Source: an uncultured Paracoccaceae bacterium
GTDB taxonomy: Bacteria > Pseudomonadota > Alphaproteobacteria > Rhodobacterales > Rhodobacteraceae
Length of the DNA stretch: 64,000 nt
NCBI GenBank assembly: GCA_947495795.1
Contig: CANMAI010000012.1
Span: 121,286 to 185,285 of the forward strand
Direction: 5' to 3'
Below the pieces are notes generated by a model that made no database searches, had not been told where the DNA came from, and saw nothing but the letters and a program-made list of their open reading frames with translations. A program made the position numbers and the translations under genes. Shown here piece by piece: positions 47,647 through 56,913 of this stretch. Numbering within the stretch: position 1 is the first letter of the stretch; every line of letters starts with the position of its first letter.

Positions 47647-48546
47647 TCATTGTGCCCTTCGCTTTTCATAGTCTGTGACAGCAAAACGGGTCCATTTCTG
47701 ATACGGTTTCATGAACTCCGCAGCTTCAGGTGATTTGTGCCGCGCTGCCAGATCGGCCAGAAGTTCGAGCGGCTGTCGGGGCAGGTCGTCGCGAAGGGCG
47801 CGCAATTCCTCGACAATTGTCGACAGAAGAAAAGGCTCGTCCTTCAAGAAAAGCGCTTCAATTCGGTCGCAGTCGATCAAAGCGAGTGCCTCCAGATCCA
47901 AATCGGTAAGTTCCGCGCGTGTTTTACCCTTTGCTTTATCTCGCGCCTTCTCTGTCCACTCTAGGCGATCTTTGTCATATTCGATTTCAATCCCTGGAAC
48001 GATAAATTCGGCGGCCTTTGTCATGGTTTTGCGCCAGTCCCTCGACAGCGCAGGATAAGGTATGATCATGATCTCCACATCCGTTTCCAAGGATGCAACT
48101 TGATCAATCAATAGCATCATGTCCGAAACAGCAAATATTCCTACACGCCCTGCATTCCACGGATCGCTTTCACTTTCAGCACGGGAAGAATAGGAGCGCG
48201 TACACTCCCGCAGATCTCTCACACAGATAAGCACTTTTTTTACGCCAGTTTCCGAAAGAATACCATTTAGACGATAAAAGTAAGCAGGGGCTTTGTTGCC
48301 ATATGCTATAATGACTTCACGATTTTCAGAGACATCCTTCTTCGAATAGAGATGCTTGAATTTTGGCTTCCCATCTTCGGGCAGCTTGAGAAACGAGTCT
48401 GGAACGGACAGCGTTGAGTGGTCCAAAACATTTGGGAACAACTCCATACCACAGTGAATTTGCGGCACCGCTCCGAGGTATCTTGCGACTGCGGACGTCC
48501 CACTTCTGGGTACACCAAAGACAATGAAGTCGAGGTTCCTGTTCAT
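47647..48546 (-). CDS. Sulfotransferase-family protein between sucC and sucD
   Basis: A 299-residue protein with [15 protein letters not shown] (about 10-24), the PAPS 5'-phosphosulfate loop. Later segments ([17 protein letters not shown]) fit the 3'-phosphate region. It is not obviously similar to the sulfotransferase at 45668 beyond these motifs. The gene is visibly richer in A and T than sucC and sucD on either side, suggesting later insertion. Gaps to both neighbours are 70-85 bases. Confidence 0.8.
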   Translation of the reverse strand: MNRNLDFIVFGVPRSGTSAVARYLGAVPQIHCGMELFPNVLDHSTLSVPDSFLKLPEDGKPKFKHLYSKKDVSENREVIIAYGNKAPAYFYRLNGILSETGVKKVLICVRDLRECTRSYSSRAESESDPWNAGRVGIFAVSDMMLLIDQVASLETDVEIMIIPYPALSRDWRKTMTKAAEFIVPGIEIEYDKDRLEWTEKARDKAKGKTRAELTDLDLEALALIDCDRIEALFLKDEPFLLSTIVEELRALRDDLPRQPLELLADLAARHKSPEAAEFMKPYQKWTRFAVTDYEKRRAQ

Positions 48547-48618
48547 CCTAGTATTGTTGCCTCCATCGTCCCGAAAATTCAGTCAAAGGTCAAAATCAGA
48601 CAGCGCTGAGCCACGGTT

Positions 48619-49827
48619 TCACTTTCCAGTCATTCCGCCTTTAACCGCCTTCACGATCTTCGCTGCCGCATCGGCCAGATCATCTCCGGCGATCACGTCC
48701 ACATCGGATGTGTTGATGATCTCCTTGCCCTTCTCGACATTCGTGCCTTCGAGACGCACCACGAGGGGCACTTGGAGGCCGACTTCTTTCACGGCAGCCA
48801 CCACACCCTCGGCGATCACGTCGCAGCGCATGATGCCGCCGAAGATGTTCACAAGGATGCCTTTCACGTTTGGATCGGAGGTGATGATCTTGAACGCTTC
48901 CGTCACCTTCTCCTTCGTCGCACCGCCGCCGACATCGAGGAAGTTGGCGGGTTCGGCGCCATAGAGCTTGATGATGTCCATCGTGGCCATCGCGAGGCCC
49001 GCGCCGTTGACCATGCAGCCGATCTCTCCGTCGAGGGAGATGTAGTTGAGGTCAAACTTGGAAGCGGCGAGTTCCTTCGGGTCCTCCTCCGTCTCGTCGC
49101 GCAGCGCCATCACGTCCGGCTGGCGGTAGAGGGCGTTCGAGTCAAAACCCATCTTGGCGTCGAGGCATTTGAGATCGCCCTTGTCGGTGACAATTAGTGG
49201 ATTGATCTCCAACATCTCCATGTCTTTCTCGACGAACATTTTGAAAAGTGTGTTCATCAGTTTGACGCATTGCTTTACCTGCACTCCCTCCAGCCCGAGG
49301 GCGAAGGCTACACGACGGCCATGGAAGCCTGAGATGCCGGAAGCGGGATCCACGGAAAATGAAGTTATTTTCTCCGGCGTAGACGCGGCAACTTCTTCGA
49401 TATCCATACCGCCCTCGGTAGAGCAAACAAAAGAAACCCGGGACGTTACGCGGTCCACCAGAAGTGCCAGATACAGCTCCTTTTCGATACCTGCGCCATC
49501 TTCAATGTAGACCCGGTTGACCTGCTTGCCAGCAGGGCCTGTCTGATGGGTGACCAATGTGCGGCCAAGCATTTTCTCGGCTTCTTCCGCCGCTTCCTCC
49601 ACGGATTTGGTGAGGCGCACACCACCTTTTTCTCCCGCCTCAACTTCCTTAAAGGAACCCTTGCCGCGCCCGCCCGCATGGATCTGCGCCTTCACCACCC
49701 AAAGCGGGCCATCCAGCTCGCCCGCCGCAGATTTTGCCTCTTCTGCGCGCAGCACTGCCCGGCCGTCGGAAACCGGAGCTCCGTATGATTTCAGAAGCTG
49801 CTTGGCTTGATATTCATGGATATTCAT
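48619..49827 (-). CDS. sucC: Succinyl-CoA synthetase, beta subunit
   Basis: ATP-grasp subunit of succinyl-CoA synthetase, 402 residues. Key parts are [16 protein letters not shown] (1-16), [23 protein letters not shown] and [13 protein letters not shown] with LVVRLEGTN at the CoA-facing end. The start at 49827 follows a GGGACG region and is fixed by the conserved N-terminus. It is the first gene of the suc cluster; the twin palindromes lie 137-166 bases upstream. Confidence 0.96.
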   Translation of the reverse strand: MNIHEYQAKQLLKSYGAPVSDGRAVLRAEEAKSAAGELDGPLWVVKAQIHAGGRGKGSFKEVEAGEKGGVRLTKSVEEAAEEAEKMLGRTLVTHQTGPAGKQVNRVYIEDGAGIEKELYLALLVDRVTSRVSFVCSTEGGMDIEEVAASTPEKITSFSVDPASGISGFHGRRVAFALGLEGVQVKQCVKLMNTLFKMFVEKDMEMLEINPLIVTDKGDLKCLDAKMGFDSNALYRQPDVMALRDETEEDPKELAASKFDLNYISLDGEIGCMVNGAGLAMATMDIIKLYGAEPANFLDVGGGATKEKVTEAFKIITSDPNVKGILVNIFGGIMRCDVIAEGVVAAVKEVGLQVPLVVRLEGTNVEKGKEIINTSDVDVIAGDDLADAAAKIVKAVKGGMTGK

Positions 49828-49963
49828 CTGGCAACGTCCCTTTTGCTTTGGGCAGAGCGGCGTACAAGAACAGCACGCTGTCAATTCACCGGTAGGCTGA
49901 AAGGACACAAAGGGCAAAGGGAAAGTTGTCAATTGTGCTGCATTTGAAGCAAAAGGCTCAATT

Positions 49964-49993
49964 TGTGATCACACCAAAAATGATGTGATCACA
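49964..49993. promoter_or_regulatory. Twin TGTGATCACA palindromes upstream of sucC
   Basis: Two exact copies of the palindrome TGTGATCACA at 49964-49973 and 49984-49993, 20 bases apart start to start (two helical turns). They are extended toward TTGTGATCACAA. The same pair with the same spacing is found upstream of sdhC at 57792. An operator for a shared TCA-cycle regulator is the natural reading. Confidence 0.75.
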
Positions 49994-50044
49994 AAATTTG
50001 GATTGTGTAAAGAATCACTGAATTCCAGAGGCTTCGCCGGTGTC

Positions 50045-51241
50045 TCAGTTCAGCAGGACGGCAAAAAGAAAGCCGTTTCGGCGCCCTACAAGCTGATTGA
50101 ACCTCCACCACGCTTCGCCAGACATCCTTGGGCCAAGCTCGTAATACGGCAAGGCATCGATACCGTGAAGCCACGCAAGGACATCTATAGGAGCCGGGTT
50201 CTCGATCACCTTACGAAAGTTGATGCCTCCAGTGTTGCCCATCAGCTCATGAGGGATCAACCGCTTGCCTTCCAGAACTTCCTCAATCTCCGTGAGCACC
50301 TCGAGCCATGAATTTCCAATACCTTCCGGGAATTCGAGACCGAGTGCAGAGCTTTGACTGTCAGATGGGATCCACTCATTTGAGTCATCTGTCTCTGCCG
50401 CAACGCGCTGCCAGAAGATACGGTTCTGGCCGACCATTTTCAGCATGTGGGAGTGGCCCGACTGTAAAAGTTCAGCGTCCGGTTCCTGATCCAATGCAGC
50501 AACAACCGTAGCAATGTAGTCCAGCAGGTCAGCTTGGTCGCCAAACCAGTCCGGAGAGAGCCCGAATTCCATCATCTGTGCGCGCGCATCACCAATCCGC
50601 TTGATGGCATCGGTTGGATCGTAGGCGAGAACGGCAGAGCTCATGCCGGAAATCAAATGTGTATAGGCCTGCAACCACGCAACATCTGCGCTGTCGAACG
50701 TGACCAACGGGGACGAAGGAGCACCCTCGCCAGTGCCCAAGTTAGCAGGAAGATAGTTACTTACGTTCTCCCATTGCGGCTCGCGTATCCCATTTCCATT
50801 TAGGTCCAACCATATATCATCCAGATTAAGCGTAGCCTTTACAGGTACATCGCCAACCATTGTGAGGGCTTCGTTGGCAGCAGCCATATCTTCCAGGGCA
50901 GATCGGAAGATATCCGATATGAGCTGAGGTTCAAATGGATCTGGGTCCGGGTTCGACGGAATGGGCATTCTTAGAAGCGGCAGAGAGCTACTTTCCGTCG
51001 TGATGCCATACTTCCACCGCGTCTGTATGGCGCGCTCAACACCGCCAAGAAACCGGATGCCGCCGAGGACAAACAGATCCTCAGGGGTCGGCTTTTCAAT
51101 TGCTGCCAACATTTCTTCCGTTGCGGAAAGTCCCTCCTCGCCGATCATGGCTGAGGCGGAGTGAATTGTTTCCTGGGCCAGCAGAGGCGTGGACCAGAAA
51201 ACAAGGGTTGCAATCAATGCTTGAACTTTGTTCATGAACAT
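50045..51241 (-). CDS. Conserved-looking secreted protein of unknown function
   Basis: A 398-residue product with a signal peptide (about 1-22, LLAQE). The mature part is mostly helical, with a short DxNGNG loop (IWLDLNGNGIREPQW, about 146-160) of the kind that binds calcium. No enzyme motif is evident. Its ATG at 51241 has an alternative two codons later. It sits between mdh and sucC in the same direction but is bounded by the mdh terminator and the sucC operator region, so it is likely its own transcript. Confidence 0.75.
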   Translation of the reverse strand: MFMNKVQALIATLVFWSTPLLAQETIHSASAMIGEEGLSATEEMLAAIEKPTPEDLFVLGGIRFLGGVERAIQTRWKYGITTESSSLPLLRMPIPSNPDPDPFEPQLISDIFRSALEDMAAANEALTMVGDVPVKATLNLDDIWLDLNGNGIREPQWENVSNYLPANLGTGEGAPSSPLVTFDSADVAWLQAYTHLISGMSSAVLAYDPTDAIKRIGDARAQMMEFGLSPDWFGDQADLLDYIATVVAALDQEPDAELLQSGHSHMLKMVGQNRIFWQRVAAETDDSNEWIPSDSQSSALGLEFPEGIGNSWLEVLTEIEEVLEGKRLIPHELMGNTGGINFRKVIENPAPIDVLAWLHGIDALPYYELGPRMSGEAWWRFNQLVGRRNGFLFAVLLN

Positions 51242-51315
51242 CGTTCATATTGGTGAAGTGTTGTCTGATCAAGCTATTTGTTCTGCGACGTGGCGTAAAC
51301 TTTCGCGTTTAAACG

Positions 51316-51343
51316 AAAAAGGGAGCGCCTCATGGCACCCCCC
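51316..51343 (-). terminator. Terminator after mdh
   Basis: On the minus strand a GGGGTGCC/GGCGCTCCC stem with one bulge and an ATGA loop is followed by five T residues, beginning about 20 bases after the mdh stop. Confidence 0.6.
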
Positions 51344-51363
51344 TATTCGATAGTTTCACGGTT

Positions 51364-52365
<1,002 letters not shown>

Positions 52366-52449
52366 CTATCCAGTTCTGCGGGCTATCGCAAGTGCACGGC
52401 GCGTGATCGTGAGCGTTGAATATGTGTAGAGAGATGAAGGAAGTTTGAA

Positions 52450-53202
52450 TTGGAGCTGGATCTTACCTTCTACCTCTTTGCGATTCCCGCCGTCGTATTT
52501 GCCGGGATCTCCAAGGGCGGTTTTGCAAACGGACCAACCTTTGCCGCCGCACCGTTTATTGCCTTGGTTGTGCCCCCCACTCAGGCTGTTGCGCTCATGC
52601 TACCGATTCTGATGGTGATGGACGCAACCGCATTGCGAGCCTATTGGCGGAGATGGAAGTGGAGCGAACTGAAACTGTTGCTCATCGGCGCATTGCCAGG
52701 CCTTGCGATCGGCGCGTTTCTCTTTCGCTCAATCAATGAGGATATCGTTCGTCTGGTCATCGGCGCCATAGCAGTTGGGTTTGTTGCATTTCAGATAACC
52801 GTTGGGCGCGGCTGGATTACCTTGGGAAAAGGCAAGGCCACGCCTGTGTCAGCGCTCTTTTGGGGGTGCCTTTCCGGCTTCGGCAGCCTTGTCAGCCACG
52901 CAGGCGGGCCGCCATCCGCCGTCTATTTCCTGCGTCGGAACCTGGAGAAGACAGTCTTTCAGGCGACATCCGTTTTGTTCTTCGCTGTGATCAACGCCCT
53001 GAAATTCGGAATCTATCTCGCGATGGGACTGTTTACCCTCAGTACAGTCAAAGCCGTAGTGACGCTCACTCCAATCGCAATTCTTGGCACGCTCTTGGGC
53101 GTGTGGGCACACCAGCATGTACCATCTTGGCTGTTCTTTCGTCTTGCTTATATTTTCCTGACACTCACTGGGCTGAAGTTAATCTTCGATGCGTTGACAT
53201 AA
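52450..53202 (+). CDS. TauE/SafE-family membrane transporter
   Basis: A 250-residue membrane protein with about seven helices, a second TauE/SafE member in the window. The motif regions are GISKGGFANGPTFAAAP (about 19-35) and SHAGGPPSAVYFLRRNLEKTVFQATSVLFF (about 152-181). The start is TTG 52450 after a GAAGGA site. It is divergent from mdh and has no partner gene, unlike the copy at 31303. Confidence 0.85.
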   Translation: MELDLTFYLFAIPAVVFAGISKGGFANGPTFAAAPFIALVVPPTQAVALMLPILMVMDATALRAYWRRWKWSELKLLLIGALPGLAIGAFLFRSINEDIVRLVIGAIAVGFVAFQITVGRGWITLGKGKATPVSALFWGCLSGFGSLVSHAGGPPSAVYFLRRNLEKTVFQATSVLFFAVINALKFGIYLAMGLFTLSTVKAVVTLTPIAILGTLLGVWAHQHVPSWLFFRLAYIFLTLTGLKLIFDALT

Positions 53203-53292
53203 CCTACAGCGCCTCCAACGAACATTTACGCTCGAGGGGGACGCAGGTTGTCTGAAGCAAAACGCTATACGGTCTGCTTCAGGAACAGTGTC

Positions 53293-53619
53293 TCAGATGG
53301 CTTGCTTGGATTGCGTGAGTTCGACAGGCGCGTCTTCCCAGAAGTCACCGGCTGCCACGAGGCATGTCTCACCGGAAGGCAGGGTAATCAGTATTGTCCA
53401 CGTTCCGGTTTCCTCGGACGCATATACCTCAACCATCCCATTGTTGTGGCTCAGGCCACGCGATGTACGGGCTTCGCCGTATTTGTCGTTCAGGCGCGAG
53501 ACGATCTGATCACGCTCACCGCACGGCTTTTGCTGTGCAGCCGCCGAGCCTGCAAAGAGGCTCATCATCGGGAGCGAAAGGGACAGAGCAATCGCGGTCA
53601 TTCCAAAAAGACGTTTCAT
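53293..53619 (-). CDS. Small secreted protein of unknown function
   Basis: A 108-residue protein with a signal peptide (about 1-28, AAAQQ) and a 75-residue mature part with two cysteines (KPCGERDQI; GETCLVAAGDFW) that could form a disulfide. The WTILITLPSGETCLVAAG segment looks like a beta hairpin. I do not recognise a named family. It is divergent from mcl2. Confidence 0.72.
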   Translation of the reverse strand: MKRLFGMTAIALSLSLPMMSLFAGSAAAQQKPCGERDQIVSRLNDKYGEARTSRGLSHNNGMVEVYASEETGTWTILITLPSGETCLVAAGDFWEDAPVELTQSKQAI

Positions 53620-53974
53620 TCCAGTCTACCTCATACTGAGGCGGAGCTTGCACCTGGCCGTTAGCATCTTGCTAAGGGGCAGGCCCCGCGGGTCGCACAA
53701 CGTTACCGACTCTGTTGCGTTCTTCGCCTTCCCGATGGCCAAACCTTCGGCGGCCTCCCTAACGCAGAGAGCCTTGTGATCCTAATCTTGCGGGCGAACC
53801 CGCAAAAAATGGTTAACTGCGCGTACCCACCCCCGGCCCGCACTCAACACTTTTTGGTCAGCCTTTTGGACATATTTGCGGCAATTTGTTTGTAAAATTA
53901 AAACCTTGGCTTTACGGCTTGCCGCAATTGGGTAAGGTGCCACGCAACATTATTGCGCTGGAGATTGCCAAAAG
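53620..53974. promoter_or_regulatory. Divergent 355-base region upstream of mcl2
   Basis: No gene seen. TTGCGGCAA (53876-53884) and its exact inverse TTGCCGCAA (53919-53927) lie 43 bases apart start to start, 48 bases or more before mcl2. A smaller palindrome TTAGCA-TCT-TGCTAA is at 53661-53675 near the other gene. Both are possible operators. Confidence 0.4.
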
Positions 53975-54826
53975 ATGTTGTCATCAGATCTTCCTCATCG
54001 ATCCGTACTTTATATGCCCGGCTCAAATGCAAGGGCGCTGGAAAAGGCGCGGACACTGGATGTGGATGCTGTAATCCTCGATCTGGAGGACGCTGTGGCG
54101 CCAGACCAGAAGGATGTGGCGCGGGACCAGGTGGTGGTTGCAGTGTCGGCCGGTGGGTTTGGGCATCGGCGGGTTGTGGTGCGGATCAATGGGTTGGAAA
54201 CGGCTGGCGGGCGCGCGGATTTGGGTGCAATTATTGGCGGTCAGCCGGATGCAATACTTCTTCCGAAGGTAGAAAAACCGGATATCATTCAAGAGGTTGC
54301 GCGTTTTCTACCGCAGGATGGTAGCATCCGAATCTGGGCTATGATGGAAACGCCGAGAGCGATGTTGGCCGCGCAGGACATCGCGGATGCTTCGCCTTTG
54401 ATGGAAGCGTTTGTTCTTGGCACGAACGACCTTTTGAAGGACATGCAAGCCCGGTTTCGCCCGGACAGAATGGCCCTTTTGCCGGGCCTTTCGCTTTGTC
54501 TTATGGCTGCGAGGGCAGCCGGGCTTTTGTGTTTTGACGGTGTGTATAATTCGTTCAAGGATGATGCTGGATTGCGGGCTGAATGCGAACAGGGGCGCGA
54601 TATGGGGTTCGACGGCAAGACTCTGATCCATCCGGCGCAAGTTCCTGTAACGCATGATGTTTTTAGCCCCTCAGACCATGACATTGCCGCCGCAAAAGAG
54701 CTGGTTTCAGCCTTTGAGGAGGAGGGTAGCGGCGTGGCTGTGCTGAATGGGCGCATCGTGGAAAGCTTGCATGTCGAAGCCGCACAGCGCTTGCTGGCGC
54801 GGGCGAAGGCGATTGCCGCACGGTAG
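53975..54826 (+). CDS. mcl2: (3S)-Malyl-CoA thioesterase / CoA-lyase family
   Basis: HpcH/HpaI-type protein, 283 residues. It contains SVLYMPGSNARALEKA (10-25), LDLEDAVAPDQKD, the metal-binding MMETPRAM and GTNDLLKDMQARFRPDR, and GFDGKTLIHPAQV. In Rhodobacter sphaeroides the close relative Mcl2 hydrolyses (3S)-malyl-CoA to malate in the ethylmalonyl-CoA pathway. Its position in front of nnrU and mch, between mdh and sdh, matches that organism's order as I recall it. A lyase role cannot be excluded by sequence alone. Confidence 0.85.
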   Translation: MLSSDLPHRSVLYMPGSNARALEKARTLDVDAVILDLEDAVAPDQKDVARDQVVVAVSAGGFGHRRVVVRINGLETAGGRADLGAIIGGQPDAILLPKVEKPDIIQEVARFLPQDGSIRIWAMMETPRAMLAAQDIADASPLMEAFVLGTNDLLKDMQARFRPDRMALLPGLSLCLMAARAAGLLCFDGVYNSFKDDAGLRAECEQGRDMGFDGKTLIHPAQVPVTHDVFSPSDHDIAAAKELVSAFEEEGSGVAVLNGRIVESLHVEAAQRLLARAKAIAAR

Positions 54827-54838
54827 GGGGAGAAGGAT

Positions 54839-55399
54839 ATGGGATTGCTGGTTTCGGGTGTTGTTCTCTGGTGGATTTCACACCTCTTCAAGCGAGCGGC
54901 CCCCGGCGCGCGTTCGGCGCTTGCCGAGCGGATGGGCGATGCCTCCAAAGGCTTGTTTGCATTGGCTATTCTGGCCTCTGTTGTGCTGATGGTGATAGGT
55001 TATCGGGATGCTGATTTCGTTTATGTTTACGGCCCGCCAAGCTGGACGACCCATCTCAACAACCTTCTGATGTTTGGGGCAATCGCGCTCTTTGGAATGG
55101 GTTCTTCGAAGGGCCGGATGCGGAGCTGGTTTCGGCATCCGATGTTACTGGGGTTCAGCACCTGGGCCGTGGCGCACCTGTTGGTGAACGGGGATCTTGC
55201 CTCGCTGGTTCTGTTTGGGGGGTTGTTGATGTGGGCGATCGTCTCAATTTTCCTGATCAATGCACGAGAGCCTGTCTGGGAGCGACCGGAGCCCGGATCA
55301 GCGCAGGGTGACGTGAAGCTTTTGGTAATAAGCGCAATACTTTACGCGGTCTTTGCTGGCATTCATACGTGGCTCGGCTACTGGCCGTTCGGAGGGTGA
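54839..55399 (+). CDS. NnrU-family membrane protein
   Basis: A 186-residue protein with about five helices, the first at 3-17 and then regularly spaced; GPPSWTTHLNNLLMFGAIALFGMG and HPMLLGFSTWAVAHLLVNGDLASLVLFG are the NnrU motifs. NnrU was named near nitric-oxide genes, but most members are uncharacterised and related to isoprenoid-type membrane enzymes. It follows mcl2 by 12 bases and precedes the DUF1737 gene by one, so it is part of the operon. Confidence 0.85.
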   Translation: MGLLVSGVVLWWISHLFKRAAPGARSALAERMGDASKGLFALAILASVVLMVIGYRDADFVYVYGPPSWTTHLNNLLMFGAIALFGMGSSKGRMRSWFRHPMLLGFSTWAVAHLLVNGDLASLVLFGGLLMWAIVSIFLINAREPVWERPEPGSAQGDVKLLVISAILYAVFAGIHTWLGYWPFGG

Positions 55400-55400
55400 A

Positions 55401-55607
55401 ATGGCGGTTTTGTACCGACTGCTGACGGAGGAAGACAGCTCCGCCTTTTGCCACAAGGTGACAGCTGCACTGGCGGCCGGGTGGAGTCTGTATGGAGCAC
55501 CTACCTATGCCTTTGATTCAGATCGAAAAATCATGATGTGCGGTCAGGCTGTGACGAAGGAAATTGAAGGTGACTACGCGCCCGAAATGAAGCTGGGTGA
55601 ACAGTGA
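55401..55607 (+). CDS. DUF1737 small protein
   Basis: A 68-residue protein with the pattern LYRLLTEEDSSAFCHKVTAALAAGWSLYGAPTY, typical of DUF1737. The ATG at 55401 has a GGAGGG site seven bases before. The stop overlaps the GTG start of mch (GTGA). Function unknown; context suggests a tie to the malyl-CoA/mesaconyl-CoA enzymes. Confidence 0.85.
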   Translation: MAVLYRLLTEEDSSAFCHKVTAALAAGWSLYGAPTYAFDSDRKIMMCGQAVTKEIEGDYAPEMKLGEQ

Positions 55608-56656
55608 CTACGGCTATGAACAAGACGGATGCGGGGCGGTTTTTCGAGGATTATCAAGTGGGTATGGAGATTACCCACCCGACGCCCCGGACGCTTACAG
55701 AGGGCGATCGCGCGCTTTATGCCAGCCTTTATCCGAGCCGATTTGCGCTGCAAAGCTCTGATTTGTTTGCACAATCCTGTGGTCTTCCAAGAAGCCCCAT
55801 GGATGATCTGGCGGTGTTCCACATGGTCTTTGGCAAGACAGTGCCGGATATCTCGATCAACGCTGTGGCCAATCTGGGCTACGCTGAAGGGCGGTTTTTG
55901 CGGCCTGTTTATGCTGGCGAGACATTGCGAGCCGTGAGCCAAGTGATTGGATTGAAAGAAAATTCCAACGGGAAAACAGGAATTGTCTGGGTGCGGACCA
56001 CCGGGCTGGATGGTGCCGATACACCCGTGCTTGAATATTGCCGCTGGGTGATGGTGAGGAAGCGCGATGCGGCCTCGCCTGCCCCGGAAGCGGTGGTGCC
56101 CCTGCTCTCGAACGGGGTTGCTGTGGAAGATCTCGTAATCCCGGAAGACCTTGATTTTACAGCGTATAATACGGAACTAGCCGGGTCTCCGCACTATTGG
56201 GAAGACTACTCAACGGGCGAGATCATCGATCATGTGGATGGTGCGACGCTGGAAGAGGCGGAGCACATGATGGCCACGCGGCTCTGGCAGAACACTGCCA
56301 AGGTGCATTTCGATGCGACGCTACGCTCGGATGGTACAAGGCTGATTTATGGTGGGCACATCATCAGTCTTGCAAGAGCCTTGAGTTTCAATGGGTTAGG
56401 CAATGCGCAGATGATCGCCGGGATCAATGCAGGCGCCCATGCGAACCCTGCGCATGCGGGGATGACGGTGTTTGCCTGGAGCGAAATTCTGGAGGTGGCA
56501 GAAACCGTAAGGCCTGATATCGGCGCGCTTCGAGTGCGGCTTGTGGCCTCGTCCAAGCGCGATATGGCTGGAAAATTGCGTGATGAGGCAGGCAAATACC
56601 TGCCCTCGGTTTTGCTGGATCTCGATATCTGGGTGCTGGTTCCGCGACGGGGCTAG
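55604..56656 (+). CDS. mch: Mesaconyl-CoA hydratase
   Basis: MaoC-like double hot-dog hydratase, 350 residues, converting mesaconyl-CoA to beta-methylmalyl-CoA in the ethylmalonyl-CoA pathway of acetate assimilation. It has FFEDYQVGMEITHPTPRTLTEGD at the N-terminus and a second hot-dog domain from about 190 (HYWEDYSTGEIIDHVDGATLEEAEHMM). Length and neighbours (mcl2 upstream, sdh downstream) match R. sphaeroides mch. Start is GTG 55604 coupled to DUF1737, or ATG 55616. Confidence 0.9.
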   Translation: MTTAMNKTDAGRFFEDYQVGMEITHPTPRTLTEGDRALYASLYPSRFALQSSDLFAQSCGLPRSPMDDLAVFHMVFGKTVPDISINAVANLGYAEGRFLRPVYAGETLRAVSQVIGLKENSNGKTGIVWVRTTGLDGADTPVLEYCRWVMVRKRDAASPAPEAVVPLLSNGVAVEDLVIPEDLDFTAYNTELAGSPHYWEDYSTGEIIDHVDGATLEEAEHMMATRLWQNTAKVHFDATLRSDGTRLIYGGHIISLARALSFNGLGNAQMIAGINAGAHANPAHAGMTVFAWSEILEVAETVRPDIGALRVRLVASSKRDMAGKLRDEAGKYLPSVLLDLDIWVLVPRRG

Positions 56657-56661
56657 AAAAA

Positions 56662-56703
56662 GGCTGGATTTGGTACCGTTTTGGTATGGGTTTGGTAGTG
56701 CAA
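56662..56703 (-). repeat. 42-bp element, copy B: three 11-bp TACCAAA repeats
   Basis: On the minus strand three TACCAAA heptamers lie exactly 11 bases apart, all perfect here. It matches copy A (19176-19217) at 38 of 42 positions, in opposite orientation. It begins six bases after the mch stop, 210 bases before the next gene. Confidence 0.7.
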
Positions 56704-56755
56704 AATTCCCGAGATTCGAAGCCGATCAGTGCCCGCACGACTAACTCTGCCAAAA

Positions 56756-56802
56756 GGTAATGAATCCCACTACTTCGAAGGTAACCGATCCCATTACTCG
56801 AA
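56756..56802. repeat. Imperfect tandem repeat of about 24 bases
   Basis: Two head-to-tail units, 56756-56779 and 56780-56802, both begin GGTAA, have an ATCCCA core and end CGAA; they differ at four bases and one gap. They lie 53 bases after copy B, in the gap between mch and the orphan membrane protein. Confidence 0.6.
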
Positions 56803-56913
56803 AATTTTACAAATCAGCGTGATTTTTCACCGATTTTCGACCAACGCATTATTTTGGGCAACGCCAATTCGTGCTAATTTTTGAATGTATAGTTTGCAAG
56901 TTTAATATTTTTC

